A program made the position numbers and the translations under genes. Below are positions 51,786 through 61,661 of a stretch of 64,000 nucleotides of DNA, in pieces. Numbering within the stretch: the first letter of the stretch is position 1; the number at the start of each line of letters is the position of its first letter. The notes beneath the pieces are model-generated. The model did not search any database. It saw only the letters and a list, made by a program, of their open reading frames with translations, and had not been told where the DNA came from. This stretch comes from Sphingobacteriales bacterium (GTDB taxonomy: Bacteria; Bacteroidota; Bacteroidia; Chitinophagales; UBA2359): assembly GCA_016700115.1 (NCBI GenBank), contig CP064999.1, positions 5,823,501 through 5,887,500 of the forward strand. The letters run 5' to 3'.

Positions 51786-52226
51786 TTAATGGTGGGAGGT
51801 GTTGTATCGCCATAAGTAACAGTTACAGGAGTTCTGGAAGAAGGACAAGATGTCCCTCCTGACCATGAGATAATGATCTGTCCATTGCCGCTTTGGAAGC
51901 CTTTGTGTATGCGTGGTTCCGGAACCATTAGAATAGCTCGATCCGCCACCGCCGCCGTTCCATGATCCGCCGCCGCCGCCATAATATCCGCCGCCACCGC
52001 CACCGCCGCCGGTAGATACGCCGCCATTTCCACCATTACCCGATGTTCCGGGTGTGCCAGAGGTATAACCTGGATATGCACCTCCCGGTCCGCCGGAAGA
52101 TTGAGTTCCGCCGCCACCACCGGAAGATCCGCAACCGGCAACTGCCGTAGCACCTGTCAAACCACCTCCGGCAGCACCAGGCTCACCACATCCGTTATAA
52201 GCCCCGCCGCCGCCGCCGCCGGCCAC
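51786..52226 (-). CDS. Adhesin copy A, glycine-rich domain fragment
   Basis: Part of the glycine-rich (ALK-like) domain: 'GGGGGGAYNGCGEPGAAGGG', 'GGVSTGGGGGGGGYYGGGGG', then 'SYSNGSGTTHTQ', after which an extra T near 51905 shifts the frame. The same frame is open upstream to about 52465. The next segment of the protein (GFQSGNGQIIISWSGGTSC) continues in the frame that ends at 51659. Confidence 0.7.
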   Translation of the reverse strand: MAGGGGGGAYNGCGEPGAAGGGLTGATAVAGCGSSGGGGGTQSSGGPGGAYPGYTSGTPGTSGNGGNGGVSTGGGGGGGGYYGGGGGSWNGGGGGSSYSNGSGTTHTQRLPKRQWTDHYLMVRRDILSFFQNSCNCYLWRYNTSHH

Positions 52227-52432
52227 GACTATTCTGTTAGCAAGTGCAGTGCCACCGGAACGGATATCTGATGCACCACCACCACCGCCTATATTTGAAG
52301 CATAAGCTCCCGATCCGCTACCACCTCCGTTATATCCGGGAGTTCCTGTATTATAACTGCCTCCCTGACCACCGACATAGATATTAATGACAGATCCGGG
52401 AGTTACTGAAACGGTAGTTTGTATTCTTCCCC

Positions 52433-53380
52433 CTAATCCTCCGGCACCCGAAGTTCCGGTTCCCCCTGAGCACCTCTTGCATCCACCTGAATTGAGGTTA
52501 CTCCTAAAGGGACTGTAAATGTCTGTGAAGTTCCCGTATAATTAAAAGTTTGTGAACCCGGCGGAATTGATTGAGCTGCCTCTGCATAATAAGTGGTGGT
52601 CATTACAGGGTTAACTGGAAAATTTGCTCCGCTTGCACTGGTACCGATTGGTGTTCCACCTGTTGATTGTGTGTACCAGAAGATGGTGTTTCCAGGAGAT
52701 GTAGCGTTTAACTGAACGGTTGTCGGTGTACATACCGTTGCAGGACTTGCCGTTACACTTGTAGGTGCTGAGGTTGGAGGAATCACAGTAACTGTAACCT
52801 GACTGGTTGCCGTGCAAGCGCCTTCTGTTACCGTAAGTGTATATGTAGTTGTTGTAGAAGGAGAAGCAGTGGGGTTGGAAATATTAGGATTGTTCAAACT
52901 GCCGGAGGGCGACCAGGAATAGGTGGGCGAACTTCCCGAAGAACTTCCGGTTAAAACTGTATTTTCACCACTACATATACTTGTATTTAAACCTGCATTT
53001 GCTGTTAAGGTACAACCGCCACCGACGCAAGTCGAACGGCAATTGGCACAAGCGGAGTTAATTGATGCAGCAGATGCGCAGATGCTATCCCAAAAACTGG
53101 TACAACAATACGAATCCGCCGCACATATTGAAGATTGACAAGTAAGGTCAAGAGAGTATCCCGGACCTGGTTGAGCCTGATCGCAGTAGGGAGGACCTAC
53201 ACACCCCGCCGCCGCCGCCGCCGCCGCCACCGGAAGAGCAGCTGTTTGTAATGCTTTGAGAACTTGGTGGGTTGCTTCCAATTGTTGAACCATATATTTG
53301 TGTGCCTCCCCCGGAAGCACCATTATAAACCCGATAGTAATTTTCATACGCCCAACTGCCGGCAAAATAATTAACCACAA
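52433..53380 (-). CDS. Adhesin copy A, Cys-rich, PKD-like and Ig-like fragment
   Basis: The valid part is about 52465-53206: a Cys-rich segment with 'SSICAADSYCCTSFWDSICA', a PKD-like module ('YSWSPSGSLNNPNISNP'), an Ig-like module ('VCTPTTVQLNATSPGNTIFW') and the first strand of the glycine-rich domain. The first 58 or so residues (MWLIILPAVG...) are an out-of-frame reading of the N-terminal repeat. Confidence 0.72.
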   Translation of the reverse strand: MWLIILPAVGRMKITIGFIMVLPGEAHKYMVQQLEATHQVLKALQTAALPVAAAAAAAGCVGPPYCDQAQPGPGYSLDLTCQSSICAADSYCCTSFWDSICASAASINSACANCRSTCVGGGCTLTANAGLNTSICSGENTVLTGSSSGSSPTYSWSPSGSLNNPNISNPTASPSTTTTYTLTVTEGACTATSQVTVTVIPPTSAPTSVTASPATVCTPTTVQLNATSPGNTIFWYTQSTGGTPIGTSASGANFPVNPVMTTTYYAEAAQSIPPGSQTFNYTGTSQTFTVPLGVTSIQVDARGAQGEPELRVPED

Positions 53381-53714
53381 TTGTTTGTCCTGAACTTACG
53401 GTAAAGTTATAACAGGCAGGACCTAAACCTGATCCTAAGGTAGTGCCGGATAATACCGTACTTCCGTTTACGACAACGTTAACATACCCGCCATTCCATC
53501 CATCCCCGTAAGTATCAGATAAACAAATGGAATAAGTACATCCTCCTCCTCCTCCGCCGCCGCCACCGGAGCTACAACTGTTTGTAATGCTTTGAGAACT
53601 TGGCGGGTTGCTTCCAATAGTTGAACTATATATTTGTGTGCCTCCCCCGGAAGCACCATTATAAACCCGATAGTAATTTTCATACGCCCAACTGCCGGCA
53701 AAATAATTAACCAC
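53148..53714 (-). CDS. Adhesin copy A, N-terminal tandem-repeat fragment
   Basis: It covers the end of the first and all of the second 112-residue N-terminal repeat (TYSICLSDTYGDGWNGGYVN ... SSSQSITNSC type, ending in poly-Gly). The true frame starts further up near 53839, where copy A has CCC and copy B has CCCC. The last 20 residues after the poly-Gly are out of frame. Confidence 0.72.
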   Translation of the reverse strand: MVNYFAGSWAYENYYRVYNGASGGGTQIYSSTIGSNPPSSQSITNSCSSGGGGGGGGGCTYSICLSDTYGDGWNGGYVNVVVNGSTVLSGTTLGSGLGPACYNFTVSSGQTIVVNYFAGSWAYENYYRVYNGASGGGTQIYGSTIGSNPPSSQSITNSCSSGGGGGGGGGVCRSSLLRSGSTRSGILS

Positions 53715-53947
53715 AATTGTTTGTCCTGAACTTACGGTAAAGTTATAACAGGCAGGACCTAAACCTGATCCTAAGGTAGTGCCGGATAATACCGTACTTC
53801 CGTTTACGACAACGTTAACATACCCGCCATTCCACCCATCCCGTAAGTATCAGATAAGCAAATGGAATAGGTACATTGCGCTTGTACATCTCTTGCCAAA
53901 AAATTGAAAAAACAAAAAAACGCAAAAACATAAAATTTACTTCGCAT

Positions 53948-54631
53948 AACTGTAGAACTCTTTTTCGGTTGAAAAATTCAGATTTATAATGAAGGTTTTA
54001 ATGATGAAGGAATGAAGATTTTGAAAAACGATCTCCAACTATCTTTTTGTAAAACAGCTATAAACATTGTCTTTTTTTAAATAGCGGCGAAATATATGAA
54101 AAGCACAGCAAAAATATCCTATTTTTTCGCTGTATTTTTTGATTCTTTCTGACAAAATTGTTTGGGTATTAAATACTATTCTATAAAATCAGGTTGTGAT
54201 TAGAAACTCGACAACATAGAAGTCAATTAAATGAAAGATGATTTCAACGGGACTTCATCCCGAACGGACAAGAGCAAACCCTTATAAAAATAACCACGAA
54301 GAAGTTGATTAAAACCTAAAAGAAAATTCAACAACTTATACCAACTATGATTTAATATAGCACCACGTATGAATGGTTTAAGTCTCTAAATATTCCCATC
54401 CCTGGAGGGGTTGGGGGGTGTTTTTTTGACTATGTGGCGGTATTAGAGATTCGTTTCAGACCTACGAATGAATCACACCAATTTTAATTCTTTGTTGAAT
54501 TCAAGATTCATTTTTGAAGCACTGATTTACACGATATTTAGTTCTTGCAAAAACGCTTAGGCGCAAAGGGCTGATTTTTTAAGTATTCATCATTCACAAT
54601 TGACAATTTTCCATTCTCCGTTTAACAAAAA
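53948..54631. other. Intergenic region between copies A and B
   Basis: About 680 nt without a gene. It is nearly identical to 61662-62345 upstream of copy B, so it is part of the 7.7-kb repeat unit. It contains CAAAAATA at 54109-54116 (TATTTTTG on the minus strand, a possible -7 box for copy A) but I see no matching -33 element at normal spacing. Confidence 0.6.
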
Positions 54632-54664
54632 CCCCTGCACCCGGAATTATCCAAAGTGCAGGGG
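54632..54664 (-). terminator. Rho-independent terminator after adhesin copy B
   Basis: Stem CCCCTGCAC (54632-54640) with GTGCAGGGG (54656-54664). On the minus strand it is followed by a T run. It lies about 32 nt past the copy B stop at 54696. Confidence 0.85.
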
Positions 54665-54785
54665 GATTTTTCAATAATCAATTGTTAATCGTCAATTACC
54701 TCACCACCATCAACTTAATTTGCTGAGTAGTTCCATCGGCCTCCTAAGCATGGCGTAGTAAGTGCCTGAAGGCAGTTCAGTGGCA

Positions 54786-55889
54786 TCAAACACAAACTCG
54801 TAGGGGTTTCTTCCTGGTCATACCATCAAACAAGACCGCAACTTCCCTGCCATCAACGGCAAATACAGATAAGTACATCTGCTCGGCTTTTAGGGCAGTA
54901 AAGGTAATCGTTGTCTGATTATTGGTCGGATTGGGATAGGCAAACAAGGTTTCAAAGGCTATTGCATCCTCGCCGTTTTTGCAGGCAGTAACCGTTACAA
55001 CCACACTTGCCGTAGCTTTACACCCGCCGCTTCCGGTTACGGTTACGGTATAGGTGCCCGACATTGCTGTTGTTGCTCCGGTTCTCAACACACTATTACC
55101 TATACGGGTATATCCGCCCGGACCGCTCCAGTTGTAGGAATTACCACCGGATGCCAGCAAGGAAATCGTACCTCCCACACAGACATTCAGATTACCCGTG
55201 ATGACTGCGTTGGGGGCTGAGATAATTGAGGCATTTCGGGTTGCAGTGGCAATACAACCGGTATTTAGTGTTACGGTTACTTTATATTGACCGGCTACGG
55301 GTGGTGCGCTGATAGCGGCAGTTGAGGCTGTAAACCCTCCCGGGCCTGTCCAGCTATATGCCGTTCCGACAGTAGTGGCGGTAAAGATGACATTGGCATT
55401 TGAGCAGAAGCTTGTGGTTGAGGTTGTGGGGGTAACGGCCGCAGTTGTCGGGGCACTGACCGACACGCTCCGGGCTGCCGAAGCTGTACAGCCTCCGGTA
55501 TTAGTTACGGTTACTTTGTATTGACCTGCCATCGTAGAATTCGCGTTCGTTCTTATCAGCGAAGGACCGCCGGTGGCAGTGAAACCATTCGGACCGGTCC
55601 ATGAATAGGCTGCTGCTCCGGCAGGAGCGTTAATGGTGATGGTACCTCCTGAACAAATTGTGGAGGTTCCGCTAAGGGTGGCCGATGGATTGGTGTGGAC
55701 GGTAACCAATATGTTCGCAGTTCCGGTACAGCCGGTTGAATTGCTCACGGTTACAGAATATACTCCCGACATCGTTGTATTGGCACCTGTTCGTAAAATG
55801 CTGTGTGCATTCGAACTATAACCGCCGGGGCGCTCCATACATAACTGTTTCCGCCCGAAGCAATCAGGTTGATAGTTCCGCCGATACAT
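54786..55889 (-). CDS. Adhesin copy B, C-terminal Ig-like fragment
   Basis: The valid part is about 54810-55838, with five Ig-like modules ending in 'VTVTACKNGEDAIAFETLFA' and most of the sorting domain (YPNPTNNQ, 'AVDGREVAVLFDGM'). It then shifts at a G run and ends RKKPLRVCV. The correct end, matching copy C, is in the next frame (EFVFDATELPSGTYYAML, stop at 54696). Confidence 0.78.
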   Translation of the reverse strand: MYRRNYQPDCFGRKQLCMERPGGYSSNAHSILRTGANTTMSGVYSVTVSNSTGCTGTANILVTVHTNPSATLSGTSTICSGGTITINAPAGAAAYSWTGPNGFTATGGPSLIRTNANSTMAGQYKVTVTNTGGCTASAARSVSVSAPTTAAVTPTTSTTSFCSNANVIFTATTVGTAYSWTGPGGFTASTAAISAPPVAGQYKVTVTLNTGCIATATRNASIISAPNAVITGNLNVCVGGTISLLASGGNSYNWSGPGGYTRIGNSVLRTGATTAMSGTYTVTVTGSGGCKATASVVVTVTACKNGEDAIAFETLFAYPNPTNNQTTITFTALKAEQMYLSVFAVDGREVAVLFDGMTRKKPLRVCV

Positions 55890-58800
55890 ACATCCGTAGT
55901 TCCTGTAACGATAGCAGTGGTTGAATTAACTATAACCTCGCGGGTAGCCGAAGCAATACACCCGCCGGCGTTGGTGGCATACACGGTATAAATGCCCGAC
56001 ATCAAGGTCGTAACTCCTGTTCTTGTTAAAGAAGCGCCGGGGCTGATTAATCCATCGGGGCCATGCCATTCGTAAGATACTGCTCCGCTTGCTGAGGCCG
56101 TCAGGTAGATCGTGCCGTTGACACAGGCATTGGTGCTGCCGGAAATGCTGACACTAAAACCGGCTCCGGATACAGTAACCGTTGTAGATAAGACCACTAC
56201 ACAACCTCCTCCGTCTGAAACACTGACCGTATATTCACCCGCCATCGTTCCGTCTGCATCAGGTCTTACCAGATTTGCACCGCTTGAGGTAAATCCGTTC
56301 GGACCGCTCCATTCGTAAGATGTGCCCCCGGATGCCGTTAAGGTCAAAACATCGTCGAGACAGACAATGGTATTGCCGGTTATCATTGCTCCTTCAATGG
56401 TGCTGATCGTTACAGTTACCTCGTACTCGGAACTACATCCGTTTGCATCCGTTACGGTAACGGTATAAACACCGGATATATCTGCCTGAGCATTGCTGAA
56501 AGTTACCGTTGCCGAGTTTGAGGTGAAATCGTTCGGGCCGCTCCATACATAATCAAGCCCGCCGCTTGCGGTAAAACTGATTTCATCTCCCACACATCCG
56601 TAGGTTGTACCACTTACACTGACAACGGGAAGTGACAATTCGGTTAATTCAATACTTGCCTCACCGGTACAACCATTGGCATCTGTTACCGTAACACTGT
56701 AGATACCGCCTTCAGTAGCCGTGATGCTTTGAGTGGTGGCATTACCACCCAATTCATTCCAAAGATAAGCACTGTAAAGACCGGCATCTAACCCGACGCT
56801 TCCGCCCTCACAGAAAATTACCGGCCCGTCTGCGGTAATTTCGGGGGTAGGATTGGCGTTTACGGTTACAGAAATTTCGGCAGTTGAGGTACAACCATTG
56901 ATATCGGTTACCGTTACGGAATAAGTTCCTGCATCGCACACTTCTACCGTTTGACCGGTTGAACTGCCTGCATTAGCGCTCCATAGATAGGAGGCAAAAA
57001 GTCCGGCATCTAAATAAATGCACTCATTTTCACACAAGGAAGTAGATCCGCTTGGATTGATAGACGCACTAAAACCGGGTATAACCGTAACTACAGCCGA
57101 ACAAGTCGAGGTGTTGCCGCTTCCGTCTGTAACCGTGAGCGTTACGGTATTGCTGCCCTGATTGGCACAGGTGAAATCGGTCTGATCCAATAACAGGTCG
57201 AAATCGCAATTATCACTGCTGCCGTTGTTCACTTGTTCAGCGGAAAGGCTTCCCGTACCATTTTCATCTAAGGTTACCGTTACGTCCTGACATCCTGCTA
57301 CCGGTGGTTCGGTATCCACTACAGTTACCGTTGAAGTGCAGGAACTGCTGTTGCCGTTGTTGTCATAAACGGTAAGGGTTACGGTATTTTCACCCACATC
57401 CCCGCAGCCAAAACTATTGGGGCTTGCGCTTAAACTTGCAAGGCCACAGGCATCACTGCTGCCATCGTCTAAATCTTCTCCACTGACAGAAGCGCTGTTG
57501 TTGACATCTAAGTTGACGGTGAAGTTTTGGCATTGAGCATCAGGATCTGTATCATCATTGACCGTAACAGTTGCCGTACACTCTGAAGAGTTGCCGTTTA
57601 CATCTGTAACTGTCAGCGTTACGGTATTTTCGCCCACATCTTCGCAATCAAAATCGCTCACGTCTATAGACATTCCCGATATACCGCAGTTGTCAGTACT
57701 GTCATCATTGATGTCTCCGGCACTAATGCTCACATTGCCGGATTCGTTTAAGTCCACACTAATATCCTGACAGGATGCCGCAGGTGCTTCATTGTCATAA
57801 ACCACAACGCTTGCGTTACAAGTAGAAGAATTGCCATTGCCATCGTGTACGGTTAGCGTAACCGTATGACTGCTGCCAACATCTTCGCAGGATAAGGTGG
57901 CAGGAGAAACCGAGTCATAATAGAGGTAGCCGCAATTGTCAAAGCCATACCAAATTACCTCAACCGGGTTAATCGTTGCCGTTGAGCCGCTGAGGTTAAC
58001 CGAAACCTCGCCGGGCTGACAGGCGACTGTCGGAGGCGATACATCTTGTACGGTTACCGTAAAACTACAGATGGCCGTGTTGTTGCTGTCATCGGTTGCC
58101 AAATAGGTTATGGTACTGCTGCCAAATGGGAAGTATTGACCGCTTTCAGAGCCTTCTATTTGTATCATATTTGACGAACAGTTGTCGCTTGCGTTGGGCA
58201 ATATCCAGGTCGCTATTGCTATACAATTTTCATCGGCATTGACCAATATGTTTTCAGGACAAGAGCCAAAGATTGGTGGAGTGGAATCGCTTACAGTTAC
58301 GGTTGCCGAACAGGAGGCAGTGTTGCCATTGCCGTCGTTGACCGTTAAAACTACGGTGTTGGTGCCTGTTTCGGCACAGGTAAACGTGTTGGGGCTGACT
58401 GATTCCAAAATCACCGTACCGCAGTCATCGGATCCAAAATCATATACATCGGCAGGGGTAACAGTAACCGATGCTCCGACGAGATTGACATTTATGTTTT
58501 TACAGGATACAGACGGAGGGGTGTTGTCAATGACCATCACTGTAGAGGAACAGGTCGCTGTATTGCCATTGACATCCATTACGGTCAAAACAACCGTATT
58601 GGAACCCACATCGTTGCAATCAAAACTATTGGGGCTGACTGACTGCAGATTGACCGTGCCGCAGTTATCGCTGCCCGAACCATAAACATCTGTTGTTGTG
58701 ATTGAGGCGGAATTACCGGACAAATAAACCTGATGATTTTTACACACCACAGACGGCGGCGAATTATCGGCAACGGTTAATGTGGTCTGACATGTCGAGG

Positions 58801-60610
58801 TATTGTTGTAGATATCGGTAACTGTTAACACTACGGTTTGCGGAAAACCGACATGCGCACAGTTAAAGTTGGTGGGAGAGACCTGCATAGATTGCAAACC
58901 ACAGTCTGCGGTGCTGCCGTTATCAACTTGTGAGGGGGTTAAAGTAGCGGTTCCCGAACCATTTAATATAACTGAAGGGGATGGATGGCAGATGGCCTGT
59001 GGGGCATCGCAACAGTAGCCGTTGTTATCGTTGACTGAAACAGTTGCCGAACAGGTAGCGGTGTTTCCTGCCGCATCATTAACCTGAAGGGTTACCGTAA
59101 AGGTACCTCCGATATGGGTACAATTATAATTTGTTGTTCCTGAAAGGGATGCTCCTGCTACCCCGCAATTGTCTAAACTGCCATTGTTTACCTGAGAAAC
59201 TGAAACTGAGGCGATACCGCCGGGTCCCAATGAAACGGTTGCGTTTTGACAGTTGGCACTTGGGGCTTGTGTATCATTGACAACCACATTAAAACTGCAT
59301 TGAGCAGTTTGACCATTACCCGCTTGAACCAGGAAGGTGTTGGTGGTAGAGCCTACCGGGAAACTGCTGCCGCTGGGCAGCCCGCCAATTTGGATGGTGG
59401 TTGCTCCGGGACAGTTATCTGTTCCCGTTGGGGTGATGAAATTTACTGTAGCAGCACACTGCCCCGCCATATTGCCAACGGTAACCGTGGATGGGCAGTT
59501 AATGGTGGGAGGTGTTGTATCGCCATAAGTAACAGTTACAGGAGTTCTGGAAGAAGGACAAGATGTCCCTCCTGACCATGAGATAATGATCTGTCCATTG
59601 CCGCTTTGGAAGCCTTGTGTATGCGTGGTTCCGGAACCATTAGAATAGCTCGATCCGCCACCGCCGCCGTTCCATGATCCGCCGCCGCCGCCATAATATC
59701 CGCCGCCACCGCCACCGCCGCCGGTAGATACGCCGCCATTTCCACCATTACCCGATGTTCCGGGTGTGCCAGAGGTATAACCTGGATATGCACCTCCCGG
59801 TCCGCCGGAAGATTGAGTTCCGCCGCCACCACCGGAAGATCCGCAACCGGCAACTGCCGTAGCACCTGTCAAACCACCTCCGGCAGCACCAGGCTCACCA
59901 CATCCGTTATAAGCCCCGCCGCCGCCGCCGCCGGCCACGACTATTCTGTTAGCAAGTGCAGTGCCACCGGAACGGATATCTGATGCACCACCACCACCGC
60001 CTATATTTGAAGCATAAGCTCCCGATCCGCTACCACCTCCGTTATATCCGGGAGTTCCTGTATTATAACTGCCTCCCTGACCACCGACATAGATATTAAT
60101 GACAGATCCGGGAGTTACTGAAACGGTAGTTTGTATTCTTCCCCCTAATCCTCCGGCACCCGAAGTTCCGGTTCCCCCCTGAGCACCTCTTGCATCCACC
60201 TGAATTGAGGTTACTCCTAAAGGGACTGTAAATGTCTGTGAAGTTCCCGTATAATTAAAAGTTTGTGAACCCGGCGGAATTGATTGAGCTGCCTCTGCAT
60301 AATAAGTGGTGGTCATTACAGGGTTAACTGGAAAATTTGCTCCGCTTGCACTGGTACCGATTGGTGTTCCACCTGTTGATTGTGTGTACCAGAAGATGGT
60401 GTTTCCAGGAGATGTAGCGTTTAACTGAACGGTTGTCGGTGTACATACCGTTGCAGGACTTGCCGTTACACTTGTAGGTGCTGAGGTTGGAGGAATCACA
60501 GTAACTGTAACCTGACTGGTTGCCGTGCAAGCGCCTTCTGTTACCGTAAGTGTATATGTAGTTGTTGTAGAAGGAGAAGCAGTGGGGTTGGAAATATTAG
60601 GATTGTTCAA
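55751..60610 (-). CDS. Adhesin copy B, central part (glycine-rich, HYR and Ig-like modules)
   Basis: A 1,619-residue open stretch. It opens inside the PKD-like module (MNNPNISNP), followed by an Ig-like module, the complete glycine-rich domain with 'VTSIQVDARGAQGGTG' and runs of up to nine glycines, HYR-like modules with the alternating 'DNCG...NTVVLTVxDxNGNTATCSATVTV' pattern, and about six Ig-like modules. The glycine-rich domain resembles the one next to the LamG-like domain of ALK-type receptors (Gly_rich family). It ends at 'GNSYVWSAPAVI', out of frame after a missing C near 55838. Confidence 0.88.
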   Translation of the reverse strand: MNNPNISNPTASPSTTTTYTLTVTEGACTATSQVTVTVIPPTSAPTSVTASPATVCTPTTVQLNATSPGNTIFWYTQSTGGTPIGTSASGANFPVNPVMTTTYYAEAAQSIPPGSQTFNYTGTSQTFTVPLGVTSIQVDARGAQGGTGTSGAGGLGGRIQTTVSVTPGSVINIYVGGQGGSYNTGTPGYNGGGSGSGAYASNIGGGGGASDIRSGGTALANRIVVAGGGGGGAYNGCGEPGAAGGGLTGATAVAGCGSSGGGGGTQSSGGPGGAYPGYTSGTPGTSGNGGNGGVSTGGGGGGGGYYGGGGGSWNGGGGGSSYSNGSGTTHTQGFQSGNGQIIISWSGGTSCPSSRTPVTVTYGDTTPPTINCPSTVTVGNMAGQCAATVNFITPTGTDNCPGATTIQIGGLPSGSSFPVGSTTNTFLVQAGNGQTAQCSFNVVVNDTQAPSANCQNATVSLGPGGIASVSVSQVNNGSLDNCGVAGASLSGTTNYNCTHIGGTFTVTLQVNDAAGNTATCSATVSVNDNNGYCCDAPQAICHPSPSVILNGSGTATLTPSQVDNGSTADCGLQSMQVSPTNFNCAHVGFPQTVVLTVTDIYNNTSTCQTTLTVADNSPPSVVCKNHQVYLSGNSASITTTDVYGSGSDNCGTVNLQSVSPNSFDCNDVGSNTVVLTVMDVNGNTATCSSTVMVIDNTPPSVSCKNINVNLVGASVTVTPADVYDFGSDDCGTVILESVSPNTFTCAETGTNTVVLTVNDGNGNTASCSATVTVSDSTPPIFGSCPENILVNADENCIAIATWILPNASDNCSSNMIQIEGSESGQYFPFGSSTITYLATDDSNNTAICSFTVTVQDVSPPTVACQPGEVSVNLSGSTATINPVEVIWYGFDNCGYLYYDSVSPATLSCEDVGSSHTVTLTVHDGNGNSSTCNASVVVYDNEAPAASCQDISVDLNESGNVSISAGDINDDSTDNCGISGMSIDVSDFDCEDVGENTVTLTVTDVNGNSSECTATVTVNDDTDPDAQCQNFTVNLDVNNSASVSGEDLDDGSSDACGLASLSASPNSFGCGDVGENTVTLTVYDNNGNSSSCTSTVTVVDTEPPVAGCQDVTVTLDENGTGSLSAEQVNNGSSDNCDFDLLLDQTDFTCANQGSNTVTLTVTDGSGNTSTCSAVVTVIPGFSASINPSGSTSLCENECIYLDAGLFASYLWSANAGSSTGQTVEVCDAGTYSVTVTDINGCTSTAEISVTVNANPTPEITADGPVIFCEGGSVGLDAGLYSAYLWNELGGNATTQSITATEGGIYSVTVTDANGCTGEASIELTELSLPVVSVSGTTYGCVGDEISFTASGGLDYVWSGPNDFTSNSATVTFSNAQADISGVYTVTVTDANGCSSEYEVTVTISTIEGAMITGNTIVCLDDVLTLTASGGTSYEWSGPNGFTSSGANLVRPDADGTMAGEYTVSVSDGGGCVVVLSTTVTVSGAGFSVSISGSTNACVNGTIYLTASASGAVSYEWHGPDGLISPGASLTRTGVTTLMSGIYTVYATNAGGCIASATREVIVNSTTAIVTGTTDVCIGGTINLIASGGNSYVWSAPAVIVRMHTAFYEQVPIQRCREYIL

Positions 60611-61661
60611 ACTGCCGGAGGGCGACCAGGAATAGGTGGGCGAACTTCCCGAAGAACTTCCCGGTTAAAACTGTATTTTCACCACTACATATACTTGTAT
60701 TTAAACCTGCATTTGCTGTTAAGGTACAACCGCCACCGACGCAAGTCGAACGGCAATTGGCACAAGCGGAGTTAATTGATGCAGCAGATGCGCAGATGCT
60801 ATCCCAAAAACTGGTACAACAATACGAATCCGCCGCACATATTGAAGATTGACAAGTAAGGTCAAGAGAGTATCCCGGACCTGGTTGAGCCTGATCGCAG
60901 TAGGGAGGACCTACACACCCGCCGCCGCCGCCGCCGCCGCCACCGGAAGAGCAGCTGTTTGTAATGCTTTGAGAACTTGGTGGGTTGCTTCCAATTGTTG
61001 AACCATATATTTGTGTGCCTCCCCCGGAAGCACCATTATAAACCCGATAGTAATTTTCATACGCCCAACTGCCGGCAAAATAATTAACCACAATTGTTTG
61101 TCCTGAACTTACGGTAAAGTTATAACAGGCAGGACCTAAACCTGATCCTAAGGTAGTGCCGGATAATACCGTACTTCCGTTTACGACAACGTTAACATAC
61201 CCGCCATTCCATCCATCCCCGTAAGTATCAGATAAACAAATGGAATAAGTACATCCTCCTCCTCCTCCGCCGCCGCCACCGGAGCTACAACTGTTTGTAA
61301 TGCTTTGAGAACTTGGCGGGTTGCTTCCAATAGTTGAACTATATATTTGTGTGCCTCCCCCGGAAGCACCATTATAAACCCGATAGTAATTTTCATACGC
61401 CCAACTGCCGGCAAAATAATTAACCACAATTGTTTGTCCTGAACTTACGGTAAAGTTATAACAGGCAGGACCTAAACCTGATCCTAAGGTAGTGCCGGAT
61501 AATACCGTACTTCCGTTTACGACAACGTTAACATACCCGCCATTCCACCCATCCCCGTAAGTATCAGATAAGCAAATGGAATAGGTACATTGCGCTTGTA
61601 CATCTCTTGCCAAAAAAATTGAAAAACAAAAAAACGCAAAAACATAAAATTTACTTCGCAT
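60597..61661 (-). CDS. Adhesin copy B, N-terminal part with signal peptide
   Basis: A 354-residue piece. It has a signal peptide (MRSKFYVFAFFCFSIFLARD, cut near VQAQ) and two nearly identical 112-residue repeats (CTYSICLSDTYGDGWNGG ... YFAGSWAYENYYRVYNGASG ... poly-Gly). A Cys-rich segment with 'ICAADSYCCTSFWDSICASA' follows, a motif common in exported Bacteroidota and Myxococcota proteins. The PKD-like module begins, then the frame is lost near 60660, where this copy has CCC and copy A has CC. The start is well supported because the same start and leader occur in copy A. Confidence 0.87.
   Translation of the reverse strand: MRSKFYVFAFFCFSIFLARDVQAQCTYSICLSDTYGDGWNGGYVNVVVNGSTVLSGTTLGSGLGPACYNFTVSSGQTIVVNYFAGSWAYENYYRVYNGASGGGTQIYSSTIGSNPPSSQSITNSCSSGGGGGGGGGCTYSICLSDTYGDGWNGGYVNVVVNGSTVLSGTTLGSGLGPACYNFTVSSGQTIVVNYFAGSWAYENYYRVYNGASGGGTQIYGSTIGSNPPSSQSITNSCSSGGGGGGGGGCVGPPYCDQAQPGPGYSLDLTCQSSICAADSYCCTSFWDSICASAASINSACANCRSTCVGGGCTLTANAGLNTSICSGENTVLTGKFFGKFAHLFLVALRQFEQS
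60920..61595 (-). repeat. 336-bp direct repeat inside adhesin copy B
   Basis: Two tandem copies with a 336-bp (112-codon) period, nearly identical at the DNA level, encoding the two N-terminal modules. The same pair is present in copy A at about 53208-53880. Confidence 0.85.

Larger units (their letters stand above)
47037..53947 (-). pseudogene. Tandem adhesin copy A (glycine-rich/HYR/Ig-like, T9SS), multiply frameshifted
   Basis: The ATG at 53947 opens the same signal peptide as copy B (MRSKFYVF...), and the stop is at 47037. Against copy B it has frame changes near 53839, 53206, 52465, 51905, 51320 and 50412, each one base in a homopolymer, plus a net 56-nt loss at about 51686 (copy B 59357-59414) that also shifts the frame. 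Module order equals copy B: two 112-residue N-terminal repeats, a Cys-rich segment, PKD- and Ig-like modules, a glycine-rich (ALK-like) domain, about a dozen HYR-like modules, Ig-like modules and a sorting domain. From 53947 to about 49205 it is nearly identical to copy B, from 49205 to about 47640 clearly diverged, and then very similar again to the end. The pieces are listed separately below. Confidence 0.85.
54696..61661 (-). pseudogene. Tandem adhesin copy B (whole locus, frameshifted)
   Basis: Reconstructed extent of copy B, about 2,320 residues if frames are restored. Order from the N-terminus: signal peptide (1-23), two 112-residue repeats (24-247), Cys-rich segment (247-307), PKD-like and Ig-like modules (to 457), glycine-rich ALK-like domain (457-693), HYR-like modules (700-1530), Ig-like modules (1530-2227) and T9SS sorting domain (2227-2321). 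Frame changes occur near 60660 (extra C), 55838 (missing C) and 54735-54815 (several, in C/G runs). It is the most complete copy in the window. Whether it is a true pseudogene or a good gene with sequence errors cannot be decided here. Confidence 0.8.

Noticed and set aside
60911..60950. GCC trinucleotide run as a phase-variation switch in copies A and B
   Set aside because: Both copies have seven GCC units; they differ only in the length of the C run before it, which fits a homopolymer error better.
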